A stretch of DNA of 64,000 nt, taken from assembly GCA_028554755.1 (NCBI GenBank), contig JAPTOF010000016.1:13822001-13886000 (forward strand), read 5' to 3'. Below, piece after piece: positions 20,766 through 33,838 of this stretch. Each line of letters opens with the position of its first letter. The stretch's first letter is position 1. The position numbers were made by a program, and so were the translations under genes. A model generated the notes under the pieces. It saw only the letters and a program-made list of their open reading frames with translations, made no database searches and had not been told where the DNA came from. Origin of the DNA: Cordia subcordata. Lineage: Eukaryota; Streptophyta; Magnoliopsida; Boraginales; Cordiaceae.

Positions 20766-21660
20766 GGTCCTTTTATAACCAAAAATAGTTTGATGAACAA
20801 AATAGTGCTACATGACTAGTTTAATGACCTCTGACATAGTTTTACCCTAATAATTATATCATTTTTATGTTTTAATTAGTTATATCATTTTTATAATTTT
20901 GTAGTACAATTTTTTATTAATAGTGTGTTTGGAGAATGAATTTCATAAAATTTTGTAGAATTCATTTGCAAACTCAATTTTTTATATTTGATATCATTTT
21001 CTAAAAATATGAAAATCCAATATTTGAATCTTCAATTGCTCAAGGTTTGCTCAAATCTTAGCTCAAGAGGTAGCATTTATAATGCAAAAAAAAACTTAAA
21101 AGAACAAAAAGGTCCTTATAAAATCTAACATAATGCATATTATCTTTTTTCATTCCTTTTTTATGTAAGTCCTAGTACAATTGTAAATAAAGAATAATAA
21201 AAGTTAACACTAACTATTGAATTATTGACAAATTTAATAGCAACAAACAATAACAAATAAAGATGATGGTCACTATATGGCAATTTAATGCCAATTATTA
21301 ATTAAGGATATTTAAGTAAAAGATACATATTATTTCTAATTCTACGTGTGTTCTAAACATAATTTATATTTACAAATGATAGAAGTGACTAAAAATTATT
21401 TTATAGTCCTAAAATAAAATTTATTTGAAAGTACAAGTCCTTATGGAAGTATAATTTAAATTTTTTTTTTAACAAAAGTTTAAGTTTATATCATTTTATA
21501 GTTTATAGTACAAATAATACAATGACTATAACTATATAACTTAATGAGAAATTGAGCATTATATTATTTAAGTTTTGATTAGTAAGTTAGATTTTAATTA
21601 TATAACTATGATTACATAGTTTCTAATATAATTTTAATGGTGTAATTCTCAATTTCTCAT
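20766..21660. other. AT-rich intergenic, nothing recognised
   Basis: Very AT-rich with repeated ATTTTATAG-type strings. No coding or transposon signal was found. Confidence 0.5.
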
Positions 21661-21665
21661 CATAC

Positions 21666-21667
<2 letters not shown>

Positions 21668-21707
<40 letters not shown>
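21668..21707. repeat. (AAT)n microsatellite
   Basis: Thirteen or so ATA/AAT units in tandem, followed about 55 bp later by a (TC)n(TA)n run at 21761-21785. Confidence 0.95.
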
Positions 21708-21709
<2 letters not shown>

Positions 21710-21789
21710 TAATATCTAGTATAATTAAAATTAAATTAATCATATAACTAGAGTTAACACATTCTCTCTCTCTCTCTATATATATCATT

Positions 21790-22175
21790 CCAAGTAGCAA
21801 GTACCTGGGTAGCTTCTTAACTAGGTACCTAGAATGGTACTCAAATTCTAAAAATTGGGATTCAGGATGTGTACACAAAGGGTAATCGCAGTCTCAATCC
21901 AAACCCTAGGAGATATTATTAGAAATAGTTCTGGATTGTTAGTCGGATGGGTTTAAATAGAACCAAGTATCATTCCGGATATCCGCTATGTGGATAGCTT
22001 CTTAACCAAGTACCTAAAATAGCATTTCTAGAAACTGAGTTTGGGTATGTGAGTACACAAGAATCGATCCCAATTTCGATTCAAACCCCAAAATATATTA
22101 GAAATCATTCCAAATTATTAACAAAACGGGGTTTAATTTGATTTAAAATAGATTAGTCAAATCCGGTACCCTAAG
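21790..22175. repeat. Divergent tandem repeat, period about 185 bp, upstream of the GT47 gene
   Basis: The marker TAGCTTCTTAAC(T/C)A occurs at about 21810 and 21995. Around each copy are matching stretches: CATTCC, AAGTACCT or AGGTACCT, GAATCGATCCCAATTTCGATTCAAACCCC against GTAATCGCAGTCTCAATCCAAACCC, and ATTAGAAAT. Both copies are diverged; neither resembles a known gene. Confidence 0.65.
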
Positions 22176-23598
22176 TTGTCCTCGTCCCATTTGTAAATCG
22201 ATTTATGGTGCGACAAAATGATGCAAACAACATATAATAGAGTGAAATCAATTCATTTGAAGCTGTTTTCGCCCTAAAAGGTAAAGTATCAACTTATGTA
22301 CAGCAACCAATAATGAGCTAAGATTATGAGCAAAATTTAATGGTAAAAAACCATTTCTATCCATAATTGCAACCTTTTCATACGAAATAGAGTACTACGT
22401 TCTAGACCAAGAGATGGACCACCACCACCATCACCATTTTCTTTGTCTTGTCTGAATAAGCTGCATCATTTTGAAATCATGGGTTGCCTGTAAAACATCT
22501 TTTATGCACATCTTGAAAAATCCAAACCACAAAATCCAAACCATATTTAAAGCACGTCTGCAAAACAGCACGTAGCAGAAACACTTGGAAAGCACAGGAA
22601 ACCTAGAAAACGTCAGCCATGCATGTCCGCTAGCTTCAAAACTCATACAGGTGCTTCAACATATTAAATGGTTTGTTAACCACATGAATGATAGAGAAGC
22701 AGTTTTTAATTTATTAAGGTGATGTTCCAGTTTATAGTTATACCATCAGCTATATATGGTATGATACTTTTGGTAAATTCTTAGCTTGTAATCTTGGTGT
22801 GCTTATTGATTCTTTTTCGACAAAGTGGGAAAAGGGGTGATGTGATTCTCAAGCCATGTTTGTATTTCTGAACACTTAAGCATGTTTTTGCTACTCTTTT
22901 ACACAATCAAATTCGTTGTGACCAAAAAAAAAAAAAAGGAGTGGTATCTTTAAATTCATGTAGCCGATATATTGCAGCTAATGAAATAAGGACAGGTTTT
23001 TTAGTTTAAGTGCCTGTTTGGATTAATTTTTTTGAAGAAAACTTTTTCTTAAAAAAAGTATATTATTTTTACAATTACTATTTGGTTTGGCTTCGAAAAA
23101 GTTAGTTAGGCATGCCTTATGCCAAGGGCTGGTTGAAGTGCTTATATATCCTTTTTATTCTCGGAGAAAGTGACAATATTGTTGTTAATTATAATAATCA
23201 AAAGACGATCAGTTAATAGGCAATAGGAAGGAAAATAAGAGGATGACTGAACACTGAATTAGAATGCCAATAATTGTATATGGAACAATAATCTATATGG
23301 TTTCATAAGTTTAATCAGTTACGTTTTTCATTGTAACCTCTGATGTAAGATAGCTGGAAATATAGTTAGTGGCCTCTGATATTTATCATTGTTTTTATCT
23401 TCGAAATCAAACCCTTGGTGTTTTATAGCTAGTTGTTCATGATGCGTATTAATTAAAATGCTACTTTCTTTTCTGATAAAAAAAAAATTAATAACTGAAC
23501 TGGAGGTTTTTTTTTTTGGTATTTGATCTTTGGGTGTTTGGAACTCAGAAATCTTATAAATCCGATCCCATGAAACAGGTGATTACTGATCTCAAGTT
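22176..23598. other. GT47 5' flank, includes a partial MITE-like end
   Basis: No gene is seen. At 23012-23110 GTGCCTGTTTGGATTAAT and TTTGGTTTGGCTTCG resemble the ends of the MITE at 18143 but much decayed. Immediately before the GT47 start, AAACAG at 23573-23578 could be the acceptor of a 5' UTR intron, which cannot be decided without transcripts. Confidence 0.4.
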
Positions 23599-26145
23599 AT
23601 GGCTTTTGAACGGCTAATTGCAATTCAAGCAGAAACCAGAAAGATTCTATGGTTGTTTGGCATAGCATTTGGCTTATTTCTTTTAGCCCAGCATTTTGAA
23701 CTTCCTTATGGATATGTTATGTCATCATTGCTTACTGCTGCCAAGAGTACTGGTTTTAGTACTTGGAGCAAAAAAGATGCAAATGGGGTGGCTAATTTAG
23801 CTATGAGCACCTCCGGGGAAAGCCTACAGCGAAAGAATGATACTGGTTCGGTGTCCAGAGACAACGCAGTTAGACTAAGTGTAGTCCCAGCTGCAATAAG
23901 CTTATCCACATTACCTTCGAGGAAATTTTCCCCTGAATCTGCCTCCCCGAGGGAAACTGGCTTCAAGTCTCGAGTTCCTGTTGTGTCTTTATGTCATAAC
24001 ACAACCACATTAGACGACAATAAACAAAGCTCAAGTTCCACCAATAAAAACCCCAAGCTACCGCAAAGTGGTTTGCCATTAGTAGGCCAGAGTTCTTTAG
24101 GGACAAAGATCCCTGCTGCAAAGCTGGATTCATTCAGGAGGCCAAAGGCAGAAATGTATTCAATACAAGAGATGAATGATATGTTACTTCAGAATTATGC
24201 TTCATCACTTTCTGTGGTAGGTCTAGGATTAAATTACATTATAGCATTGCATTAACTGCGGAAATTATTTCTGATCCTTCCTTTCCTCTCTGCATTCCTT
24301 GTAGAGACCACTGTATTCTTCGGCTGGTGATCAAGAATTACTAAGTGCAAAATCACAGATTGAGAATGCACCTGTGGTTGGGAACTATCCTGGCCTTTAT
24401 TCCCCAGTTTACAGGAACTTATCTACATTCAAGAGGTAAGCACATCGTCACATGAAAAGGTAGTTTTTCTTTTAATCAGAGAGTACTTCCTTGTACATAT
24501 AGATGACAAAGAAGTAATAAAGGAAGTTCCCTTTTGGTAATTTAAATTTTCAGCATATCCGAGCACCTTTTTCAGAATGTGAGATCTCTATGGCTTGGAA
24601 GTCTGTTATCTAAGCACAAAATTTCAAATTAAATTGTTAAAAGAAAATAATTTCTTTATCAAACAATGAGGTAGATACTTATTATTAGCCATATAGTCTT
24701 TGAGAAACTATAAGTTGTACTATCGAATCAACTGCAGAGCAGCTCAGATCTTAGAAATTCAACACATAATTATGACTTTCAGAGTAAGTTATTTCCGCTG
24801 CTAATTGTATATTTGTATATTTAAGTTTAAACGCACTTGGTTTCTTATGTCAAGTCATTCATATGTAGGAGCTATGACTTAATGGAGCAAATGCTCAAAG
24901 TTTATATCTACAAGGAAGGAAAAAGACCCGTATTCCATCAGCCACGACTCACAGGGATATATGCATCTGAGGGTTGGTTCATGAAAATACTAGAAGCAAG
25001 CAGACAATATGTTGCCAAGAATCCAGAAGAAGCCCACCTATTTTACTTGCCATTCACTTCTCAAATGTTAGAAGAGGCTTTATACATTCCTAATTCCCAC
25101 AGTTTTGACAATTTAATACAATATTTAAAAGATTACCTTGACTTGATCAAGGCAAGATACGCTTTCTGGAACAGAACTTCAGGGGCTGACCATTTCCTTG
25201 TTGGTTGCCATGACTGGGTACGATTGTCTTAGATTCTTAATCATAGTTTAAACTTCATCATTTTAATTCTAAATTGTTGACTCTAAATAGATCTATACCA
25301 CTTGTTAAACCGTTTGGAAAGTGACATGCTTTTTCTTAAAGCATTTTAGACATTATTGTTACATAACTACATTTATTGTATTAATCCAACTCTTGACTGA
25401 AAATATACCTGGTGTATTTTCCTCCAGGCCTTCTTTGTTGCTCTATTAGTGTAGTCCTTCCAAATATCATCACTTATTCTCTTCAGTTCTTCAGGCTCCA
25501 GCAGAAACAAGGCAGGATATGGCAAATTGCATAAGAGCTCTCTGCAATGCTGATTTGAAAGAAGGGTTCGAACTGGGCAAGGATGTGTCTCTCCCAGAAA
25601 CTTATGTGCACTCAGCTAAATACCCCTCAAGAGGAACTGGGGGAAAACCTCCTTTCCAGCGCCACATCCTTGCTTTCTTTGCAGGCCAAATGCATGGTTA
25701 TGTCCGTCCATTTTTATTAAAACACTGGGAAAACAAATATTCTGGGATGCATATCTTCGGCCGGATGCATAAAGGAAACTACATCGAGCACATGCGGAGC
25801 AGCAAGTACTGCATATGTCCAAGAGGGTATGAAGTCAATAGTCCAAGGGTGGTGGAGGCTATCATCAATGGATGTGTTCCAGTGATTATATCAGATAATT
25901 TTGTGCCTCCATTTTTTGAGGTGTTGAACTGGGAATCATTTGCGGTTTTCGTGCCTGAGAAGGATATCCCAAACTTGAAGAATATACTCCTCTCTATCTC
26001 AGAAAGAAGGTACCTTGTGATGCAGTATAGAGTCAAAAGGGTAATGCAGCACTTTCTTTGGCATTCAATGCCAGAGAAATATGATGTTTTTCACATGATA
26101 CTTCACTCCATATGGTACAATAGAGTACTTCAGATGCACAGTTGA
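23599..26145 (+). CDS. Exostosin-family (GT47) glycosyltransferase, At5g03795-like, four coding exons
   Basis: Coding exons are 23599-24216, 24305-24435, 24869-25217 and 25495-26145 (TGA), with GT-AG introns that keep frame, for a 582-residue protein. Residues about 16-34 form one hydrophobic segment (ILWLFGIAFGLFLLAQHF), the signal anchor of a type II Golgi protein. Residues 40-250 are a Ser-rich, poorly conserved stem. The exostosin domain runs from about 255 (MEQMLKVYIYKEGKRPVFHQ) to 540, with HDW|APAETR across intron 3, FFAGQMHGYVRP (427-438), SKYCICPRGYEVNSPRVVEA (469-488) and GCVPVIISDNFVPPF. The family makes plant cell-wall polysaccharides; donor and acceptor of this member are unknown. 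No break is seen. The ATG lies directly before the anchor. Confidence 0.92.
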
Positions 26146-26164
26146 TTGAATCCCCACGTATGTG

Positions 26165-26345
26165 TTATATGGAAAGTTGAGGGGAGAAAATGTTGTAGAT
26201 CACATCAAGGAATTAAAAGACCACATTTTTGTACATTCGCAGAGTAAATATATTTTCGATGTTGCTACATTTGCTGTTTCTTTTTTCCCCTTAATAACGA
26301 GGAATTCACACTAGATAAAACTGTATTATATCTGTTAGATATTGG
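26165..26345 (+). repeat. GT47 3' flank, copy 1 of a duplicated segment
   Basis: AAGTTGAGGGGAGAAAATGT..., CCACATTTTTGTACATTCGC, AGTAAATATATTTTCGATGT and AGGAATTCACACTAGATAAA recur in the same order at 49021-49200, with roughly 80 percent identity by eye. This is probably the GT47 3' UTR, as it starts about 20 bp after the stop codon. Confidence 0.8.
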
Positions 26346-26608
26346 CAGCCATTTTACTTAAGAACGCAAGAGAGAATGTGTGTTTGTAGAAAGAAAGGTA
26401 TTTTCTATATAATTTGGGTTGTGATTTATTGACTTTCATTCATACAAAGTTTTCTTTTATAGGCTTTAGGGAGAATTCAAATACATGTATTTGACTTTTT
26501 AAATTACAAATTACTTGAATACTAAAAACATTTAGGAATACATGATTATCTAGATTCATGATTTCTTCAAATAACTCTTTATATACATGCATGAACCTTG
26601 GACAACAC
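26346..26608. other. Intergenic spacer before the retrotransposon nest
   Basis: AT-rich, with no gene. Nothing in it matches the right-hand flank of the nest beyond copy 1 of the duplicated 3' flank. Confidence 0.5.
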
Positions 26609-26948
26609 TGTTGGGATCAACATGGTGTAATACGACGACCAACAACAAATTAACTCACATATGAGACTTCCATGATTCGGCGTTTAGCCTATTCCATGGG
26701 CAAAATAGAGAACTTTATTCACAATGTCAATACGAAAACAAAAAGGAGTCACACTTTCACTCTATTTGCTCTCTGCACTCTATCTATCACTTTTCTTTAA
26801 CATGTGCATCGGTTAAGCTACTATTTTATAAGCGTACAAGAGATCCTAAATCACTTGGGAAAATACATCCTAAGTTTACTAAGTATATAATACCTAACCA
26901 TGCTAGAACTAGGACTCTTTGCTCAGAGTACGAGCCACAATCCTTACA
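26609..26948 (-). repeat. Element F: 3' LTR of a minus-strand copia element
   Basis: On the minus strand the block begins TGTAAGGATTGTGG and ends GATCCCAACA. It is preceded by a polypurine-like AAGTGAAGAAT. It contains a TTATAAAATAG promoter-like box and a GAATAAAG signal in LTR order. The upstream GCCCAGTGGGC...GCGCCAAGTGAAGAAT stretch parallels the GCCCTTAGGGGC...GTGCCAAGGTGGAGATT just before the 3' LTR of copia element E, which supports the call. No 5' LTR of F was found near 49 kb. Confidence 0.6.
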
Positions 26949-27585
26949 ATTCTTCACTTGGCGCTTATTCACTCCCTGTCAACCAACCATAATTCTTCTC
27001 ACCTTTGCCAACCAAGCCCACTGGGTTCACCATTTTGCACTGCCCACACATGCAATGTCTTGCGGCCTTCTGAGCAATCTCTTCACTATCTTCCAAGTCC
27101 TCATAGCGCCATATATCTACTTCCCACGTTACTTGCAAGTAAAACATCTCGAGTGTTTACCATAATATCCTCAACCTCGATGCTACCATTTAGCTTTGGA
27201 ACATCGCACACATGCTCCACCTTATCCTCAAATCCACAAAAAGAAATCACCTTTTTACTCACGATGCTCTATGAATGGAATTACCGCTAGACCATCTCAA
27301 ACCTCACCACGGAATCCCAACTTATGCATAGTCATCATCACAGTAGACCAAGCTTAAGCCACCAAATTTGTTCCCTTTCCATGAGATCGTTCATTATGTC
27401 CACTGCGTAGTAACAACCCCATATTGTACACCTTGAGATACACATTCCCCACTTGCTTCTCTTGCTAAATCAATTGAACCCAGCCATCACTCCCATCCTT
27501 TAGCCTTATAAGCATTTCCACACAACTCTACTTGCATTATGATACTGTTCTCTCTAGCTTCCATCCCAACACCCTTGACTGCATC
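26949..27585 (-). pseudogene. Element F: internal remnant next to its 3' LTR
   Basis: Short minus-strand open stretches exist (for example WEVDIWRYEDLEDSEEIAQK at 27075-27134), but none matches a pol domain I can name. It is continuous with 32405-32480 once element C is removed, the TSD GCATC being duplicated at 27581-27585 and 32400-32404. I infer it is decayed internal sequence of F. Confidence 0.4.
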
Positions 27586-29859
27586 TATTAGATTTAATGG
27601 GGTCTACCAATAAGGGGTGCTCACTTGTTTAAAGGGTATTTTAGTTTACTTTGGTAACTACTATATAATCTTAATTATATTAGGATTAAGTCTCATTGAG
27701 GAGGTGCTGACAAGTATTTATAGTGCCCTATTAACAATATGATAACAAAGTTCTTCTATCGCATTCCTATATCATATACGAATAACTATAAGAAAAAAAA
27801 AAAAAAACCTGCAAGAATTTTGCAGTAGCAAAGAAGGGATTTAGACTGTAGAGACAACAAGAACCGATCAGTAATTCCAACCATGGTTCTTTCAGAATTA
27901 GATTTTGCTTCCGCATTCAAGAGAAACCAGTAAGTCTCCTAACTTTTCTATTCAATTACGTATTGAATCATATTTTCCTTCATTGGTGTTAGAGCCACAT
28001 AGGTTGGTTTTCTAATTGTCAGATTTGTTGAACGATTCTATTAATTTTTTGTAAATCTAGAATCAGATCTGAATCTTTTTGTTATTTGTTTTCTTGTTTC
28101 CGTGCATGATTATTGAGTACACTTTTGCCATGAAAACTATCATGATTCTACTTTCATGGATCAATCGTATGTTGAATAATATACGGTAATTAATTTGTGT
28201 AATTAGTTAGCTTGTATTACTTCATTAATTTTGTGATTGTATTTAATTGAAAATTATGTATTTTCAATTGGGGTTAAAAGTAAGGATTTGGAAATTTCTG
28301 AAAATTGTTTCGGAATTTTTCTACAAAAAGTTCTGGAAATTTTTTGAAAATAGTTTTGAAAACTTTCTAAAAATTATTTTGGAATTCTTCTAAAAAAAGG
28401 ATTTCTTAGTGGCAGCCATGAGCACCACCTAAGTTATTTGATCTATTGACCGTGGTCAACCAAGCTATTTGACTGAGCCGTGAGTTGTGGTTCAAGCAAA
28501 AGTTTCTTAAATAGGCTTCAGTTTTTCTAGTGGGCTTTGGAAAAGTGGGCTTACGGTCCGTTTATTAATTTTTGGGTTCTCATAAATGGGTTAAGGCCTA
28601 CATTACAAGTTAATAGAGCTTGATAATTTACTTTAAAGGGTTATGACCTAATTAAAATAAATGAATTGAAATCAGTTTTCAATTAATAAATAAAATAAAT
28701 AAATTGAAATCAGTTTTCAAATTTTTTTATTTTTCAAGACCCTAATTAATGAGGAATTGATTATATGAATCAATTACTCCCACATAAATTTAGCATTTAT
28801 GTTTTTGCCCCAATCAAAATACAATTAGTATTAGTTGCCAATTTCTTTTTAAAGAAATTTATGTATTTCTTTGCAAGGTAGCAAGAGAAATTTCAATTAT
28901 CCCAATTGTTGACATGAAAATTTTAATTATTAATTATTCCTAATTTTGATTTATTTAAAATTACGGAAAAAATAGTTTTATTAGTAAGAAATTCTAGAAA
29001 AAAGTAGGAAATTATTTTCATGCATAAGGAAGTTCTGGGTTAGCCTCACTTTCTTAAAGTGGTTAAGAAATTGGGATATCTTGTTATGAGTTAATTTGTT
29101 TAACATATTAATATTAACATCATCTAGAATCCATGTTAACTTGTTTAACATTATTTTTCCATATGAGATTATAAAATTCATGCTTAACGAATAAGTTGTT
29201 TGGAGCATGATTAGAAATGCTTAGCTGTGTTTTTTATTAAGTTAATTCTCACTATGCATTCAACTTTGGGATGACGATTGAGAACTTAGTGAACTTTTGA
29301 CATTGGGTTATGCAAGTGTTTATTTATCTCGTCAATCATTGCTCAGTTTTTAAAGTATATGTATGTTGAACATCATATCTTGTGTGTAGATTAAAAGATC
29401 CTCAACAATAATTCTTTTTAGTAGATAAAGATACTGCTTTCAAGAGTATTTCATGTCTTTAGAGAATAAGTTTCTTATGAAGGATAAGATATAACAAGAC
29501 CGATCTTTATCTAAGATAGAGAATAAAAACATACTAGGATCACTTCATTCGGGTGGGAGGATTTTAGTGGATGATGAATTAGTTTCTCATCTGCAACTCC
29601 TTCATCATCGAATATGAATGAAAGTAATCCTATTACTCCACGTAGGAGTGTATTAAGTGAGAGTGTGTTGTTTCAAGTGGGAGCAACAACATAAATCTTG
29701 TTCCAAATGTATTCCAAGTGGAAGCATGTTAAATGTTTCTTATCCAAGTGGGAGTCACATTGATCCAAATGGGAACAACGAAGTGAAGACAAAGTTCAAA
29801 GACAATTCCATCAAGAATTAAGTCTTGACTTGTCTTAAAAGGTATAAACAACCAGAAGT

Positions 29860-30760
29860 GTTCATTTAATGGCTTGCCTATTCACCTAATTCCAATTATT
29901 ATTGTGTTTAGATCTTTAATTGCATCTAATGGATGTAAAGACGGTTCTTTTCTCAATGGAGAATTGAGTAAAGATATTTATATGAAGCAATTTGGTGTTT
30001 CATTGAAGGTAGATCACAAACACAAGGTTTGTAGACGTTTGAAGTCCATTTATGGTCTTAAATAATCTTCTTACATTATTTCAAAGGATCTCTACGAGTA
30101 ATTAAGTAGTTATGACATCATGTGTTGATGACATAATAATAGCTAAATATGATATGAAATTTTATAAACAAGGTTAAAGACCTAGTTGATAATCTCACTT
30201 TGAGTAAAATAATATGGGTGAAACGTTGTATATTCTTAAGGTAGAGATTTCAAGAGATCGTTCAAGGAAATTTTTGCCTCTATTTGTTAGAGCACAATGT
30301 TTGATAAAGTACTTAAATGAGATAGTGTGCAACCACAACCTGTTAGAAATTCCTATCAAGTATAGGTGAATAATTGAGAGGCAAAATGTGCCCTAAGACT
30401 TCTTAAATAAAAGAATAGGTGTGCTGATTTTCAACGAGCATATTTGAAAGTCTTGTACTATGTAATGTGTACTAGACTAGATATATGTTTCACAAATGGC
30501 TTGGCAAACATATATTAACCTAATGCTAGTCTAGCATTTTAGAAAGTAATTAAGAGGATCATGAGAATGAAACTAAGTTTGTGTTACTCATTTCAATAAA
30601 GAAAATGGTTGTTTGGTTGATGAAGTTCTTAGCTTTATATGATTAGATAATATTGATCCAGTATTACTCTATTGTGATAATGAGGCTTTGATTACATGCA
30701 CCAAGAACTATAAGTGTCCTTACCAAACACATTTACACCAAATGTAACTGTGTAAAAGAC
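29860..30760 (+). pseudogene. Element C: copia pol scraps (RT and RNase H)
   Basis: Readable pieces in order are GSFLNGELSKDIYMKQF and VCRRLKSIYGLK (29936-30064, copia RT), CVDDIIIAKYDM (about 30122-30160, the YVDD active-site block with Tyr lost), VEISRDRSRKFLPL (about 30240), YYVMCTRLDICFTNGLAN (about 30457-30515) and VLLYCDNEALITCTKNY (about 30660-30715, RNase H). Stops and shifts lie between all of them. Gag and integrase are not recognisable between 28000 and 29850. Confidence 0.75.
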
Positions 30761-30789
30761 ATGTTTATGCACAAAGATGTGAACATGAA

Positions 30790-30794
<5 letters not shown>

Positions 30795-30829
<35 letters not shown>
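30795..30829. repeat. (TA)n microsatellite in element C
   Basis: About 17 TA units between the RNase H remnant and the 3' LTR of C. Confidence 0.95.
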
Positions 30830-30832
<3 letters not shown>

Positions 30833-32399
30833 TGTAGAATATGATCACAAGTATGGTATTTAAGTGCATTCCTATATGTGGGTTTGGTGTACACACTTGA
30901 TCTAAAGGATCATATAGATGTTAATATATTTCTTCTATTGTTTTTCCCAATGTTCACAAGATGATTTTTCAATTATTGATTTATATACATACATATATTA
31001 TGTGAATGTTTTGTGCATTCATTGTTTACTAATGAAAAGTATGTCAAGTAGACAAGAGGTTAGCATTCTCGCACAAGTAACTACCTCCATTATCTTTGTG
31101 ATAAGTGGAGATGAGACAAGATTTTAAGGAAACTATCAGAGGGATAATTTTGAGAGCAATATACTTAAAATTGCTGATGTCACCTAAATAGTGACAAAAA
31201 GTCATTGTGGTCATTTTGACGATAATGTTCACCAAGTCTACCTTGTAAGCCAGATATGTGTTCAAGTTAATGACTAGATCAAGGAACTCAAATTTAGACA
31301 TTTATGGTGTCTAAATATCATCTGTACAGCATTTTTTTACGAGATAAAGACATACACTCCATAGGAAAAGAAGAAAATGCAGTAGCACATGTTTCATACC
31401 ATGTGTGCTAGTCTCAACCAAACATGTTAAGATAAGTATGATCCCAATTTATGTTGTGTGAGACCTAGAGCCTTTGTGGTGGCTCTATACATGTACCCTC
31501 TAACTTTAATCAGGTACTTGAGACTCAGTTTGATGTTTGCCATCTTAATGTGTTACCAAAGGAATATGTATATAGATTCGATCTGTTGGGACATATCTAG
31601 AAAAGCAAGTTGAGTTGATGTCAAGAGGATCGTAAGAAGAGGAAGATCATTGACAGAATCTCATTAATCTATATTCACTGGTCAACCAATTATAGCTTCT
31701 TATAACTTACGAGATATAATCGTGGACACAAGATATAATAAATGTGGATACAAGATATCTTAATGTGATTCATATGATCTAGGGTAATTATATACTTTTT
31801 GATCTACTTCTAGGTTTATGTTTGACGAGAGGCTACATATTCCTAACAAATGTATAGTATTGAGGCTCTCATAGTATGCTGGTTGCATGGTCTACTTTCC
31901 TTATATGAACAATTGCATATTTTAATGAAAATTTGTTTGTTGGCTTAAAGTATATGAGCACTCCTATTATGTGTAAGTGGGAGATGTTGGATTTAGTGGG
32001 GTCCACCCATAAGGGGTGTGGACTTATCTAAAGGGTATTTTAGTTTACTTTGATAACTACTATGTAATCCTAATTATATTAGGATTAAGTCACATTGAGG
32101 AGGTGCTGACAAGTATATATAGTGTCTTATTAACAATATGATAACGAAGTTCTTCTATTGTATTCCTATACCATATACGAATAACTATAAGAAAAAGCTT
32201 GCAAGAATTTTGCAATAGCCAAGAGGGGATTTAGACTGTGGAGACAAGGAGATTCATCCAATATATCATAAGGATATCCACCGATCAATAATTCCAGCCA
32301 CAGTTCTTTCAAAATTAGATCTTGCTTCCGCATTCAGGAGAAACCAATATTTCTCCTAACTTTTCTATTCAATTACGTATTGAATTATATTTTCCTTCA

Positions 32400-32480
32400 G
32401 CATCCATATATCGAAAACCCTCTCAACAGTAGATAGAGACCCTTCTCACTTCAAGACTCCTTTCTAGCAATGAAACCTAC
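32400..32480 (-). mobile_element. Element F: 81-bp slice between elements C and D
   Basis: This slice is bounded left by the C target duplication GCATC and right by the D duplication CCTAC (32476-32480). Removing C and D rejoins 27585, this slice and 48451 into one minus-strand stretch. It has no coding signal of its own beyond a possible GVLK-x-EGS fragment. Confidence 0.6.
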
Positions 32481-32900
32481 TGATCCTATGAAGAACTAGA
32501 TAATGCTTCTTAATGGAATCTCCGGTTGAAGCTATCTGCAAAACAAAGGAAATCTAGGCACTAGTGTAGTACCGACCGAAGGACCTTTGATGCCTAAGTT
32601 AGAGTATTTCTTTTAGGAGAGAATTTTATTGAAGAGAGTGGATAATGTGTATTGGTTACCTTATTTGGAATCATGGTGTCCTATTTATAGCTTTTGGTAT
32701 GCTGGACATATGTTGCTTGTGTTCTGTTTATACCGACTGATTATCCAGCATTGTAGCATTATTAATTCACTGTATAGATGATCAATCAGCACTACCTCAT
32801 TGGTAGTATCCAATAAGAACCCAGGCATAATCTCAATTCGAGTCATCCATGTACTATGAGTTCTCTTATCAGGTCATAGCCATGACCCGACGCTTTATCA
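32481..32900 (-). repeat. Element D: 3' LTR
   Basis: On the minus strand it carries, in order, a CTATAAATAG promoter box (plus 32681-32690), CACATTATCCACTCTCTTC and an AATAAAATTC poly-A signal. This is the U3-R-U5 order that fixes the orientation of D as minus. AAATGGGAGG just upstream on that strand (32904-32914) is a modest polypurine tract. Confidence 0.8.
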
Positions 32901-33838
32901 ATAACCTCCCATTTGGGAATGTGCCGATTCGGGATATTATTAAATGTTTCTTTCCAATCACGTGGTTTTTGTTGATTTTGGCCCATATTACATAATTAAT
33001 ATGCGTCCTTTTCCTTTTAGTATATTGTTTCCTTTTCCTTGTAAAATACGGATTAGGATACTTGTGTACTATAAATAGGGGCTAGGACATTGTATTAGAT
33101 GCCTTAGGGCCACACCCCATGGGGGGTGTGGAGTGAGATAAACCAGAGTAAGCCTTGTAGTATTCGTGATCAAGAATAAAATTATTCTCTGTTGCCCGTG
33201 GACGTAGGTTTTAAGGCCTAACCACATAATTCTCCTGTGTCCATTTTCTTCTCGTATTCTTCGTGTTTGCATGTTTTTTCCCCCAACAAATAGGTATCTA
33301 GAGCTTAGGTATTAATCCACTACTTGAGGGAAAAAAGGAAAAATCAAAACTTACTGTGAAACCAACATTGTTTAAACCAAACGGTGCCTAACCAAACAAA
33401 GGTTCTTGCTCGGCAAGGAGTGCTCCAGTGCTGTTTACGTTGAGCGTTGGTGGCTGGAGTGGAAGCTTACGTCGGCAGGTCGTGGTTCGTGTTCGGGTTT
33501 GAAGAACAAGCGAAGAAAATAGAGTTCATGTGCTCTTAAGGTTAGTTTTTGGGTATTCAGGTTTTTTTTTGGAAATTGGTTCAAGTTTGTAAAGCAAGTT
33601 TAGGGTTAGTAGGCTTTGGGTCATTGGGTTTATTTGGATCAGGCCTGGGTAGTGGCCTTGTCCAATTTTGGCTAGGTCTTGGATCTTGGGTTAATTAATT
33701 TTTTGTTGCGCTTGGGTTCTAAGCCAGAAAAATAATAAATTTCTTTCTTGGGTTTGGTCTTAGTTTAGGCCAAAAGAATAAAAAAAGGAAATTTTATTTG
33801 GGCTTAGATTTAGTCCTGAAAAAAAAAAATCTGACCAA

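Larger units (their letters stand above)
27586..32399 (+). mobile_element. Element C: degenerate Ty1/copia retrotransposon, both LTRs and TSD present
   Basis: LTRs are 27586-27982 (397 bp) and 31985-32399 (415 bp); they share AAGGGGTG...GGGTATTTTAGTTTACTTT and the end TATTTTCCTTCA. The 5' LTR start has decayed to TATTAG from TGTTGG. The 5-bp duplication GCATC flanks it (27581-27585, 32400-32404). A primer-binding-site relic, TGGTGTTAGAGCC at 27984-27996, follows the 5' LTR, and GTAAGTGGGAGA precedes the 3' LTR. Coding sequence survives only as scraps. It lies inside element F. Confidence 0.85.

Noticed and set aside
23599..24255. 218-residue single-exon membrane protein
   Set aside because: It is exon 1 of the GT47 gene read through the first intron. 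GTAGGT at 24217 is a donor, and splicing restores the exostosin domain.
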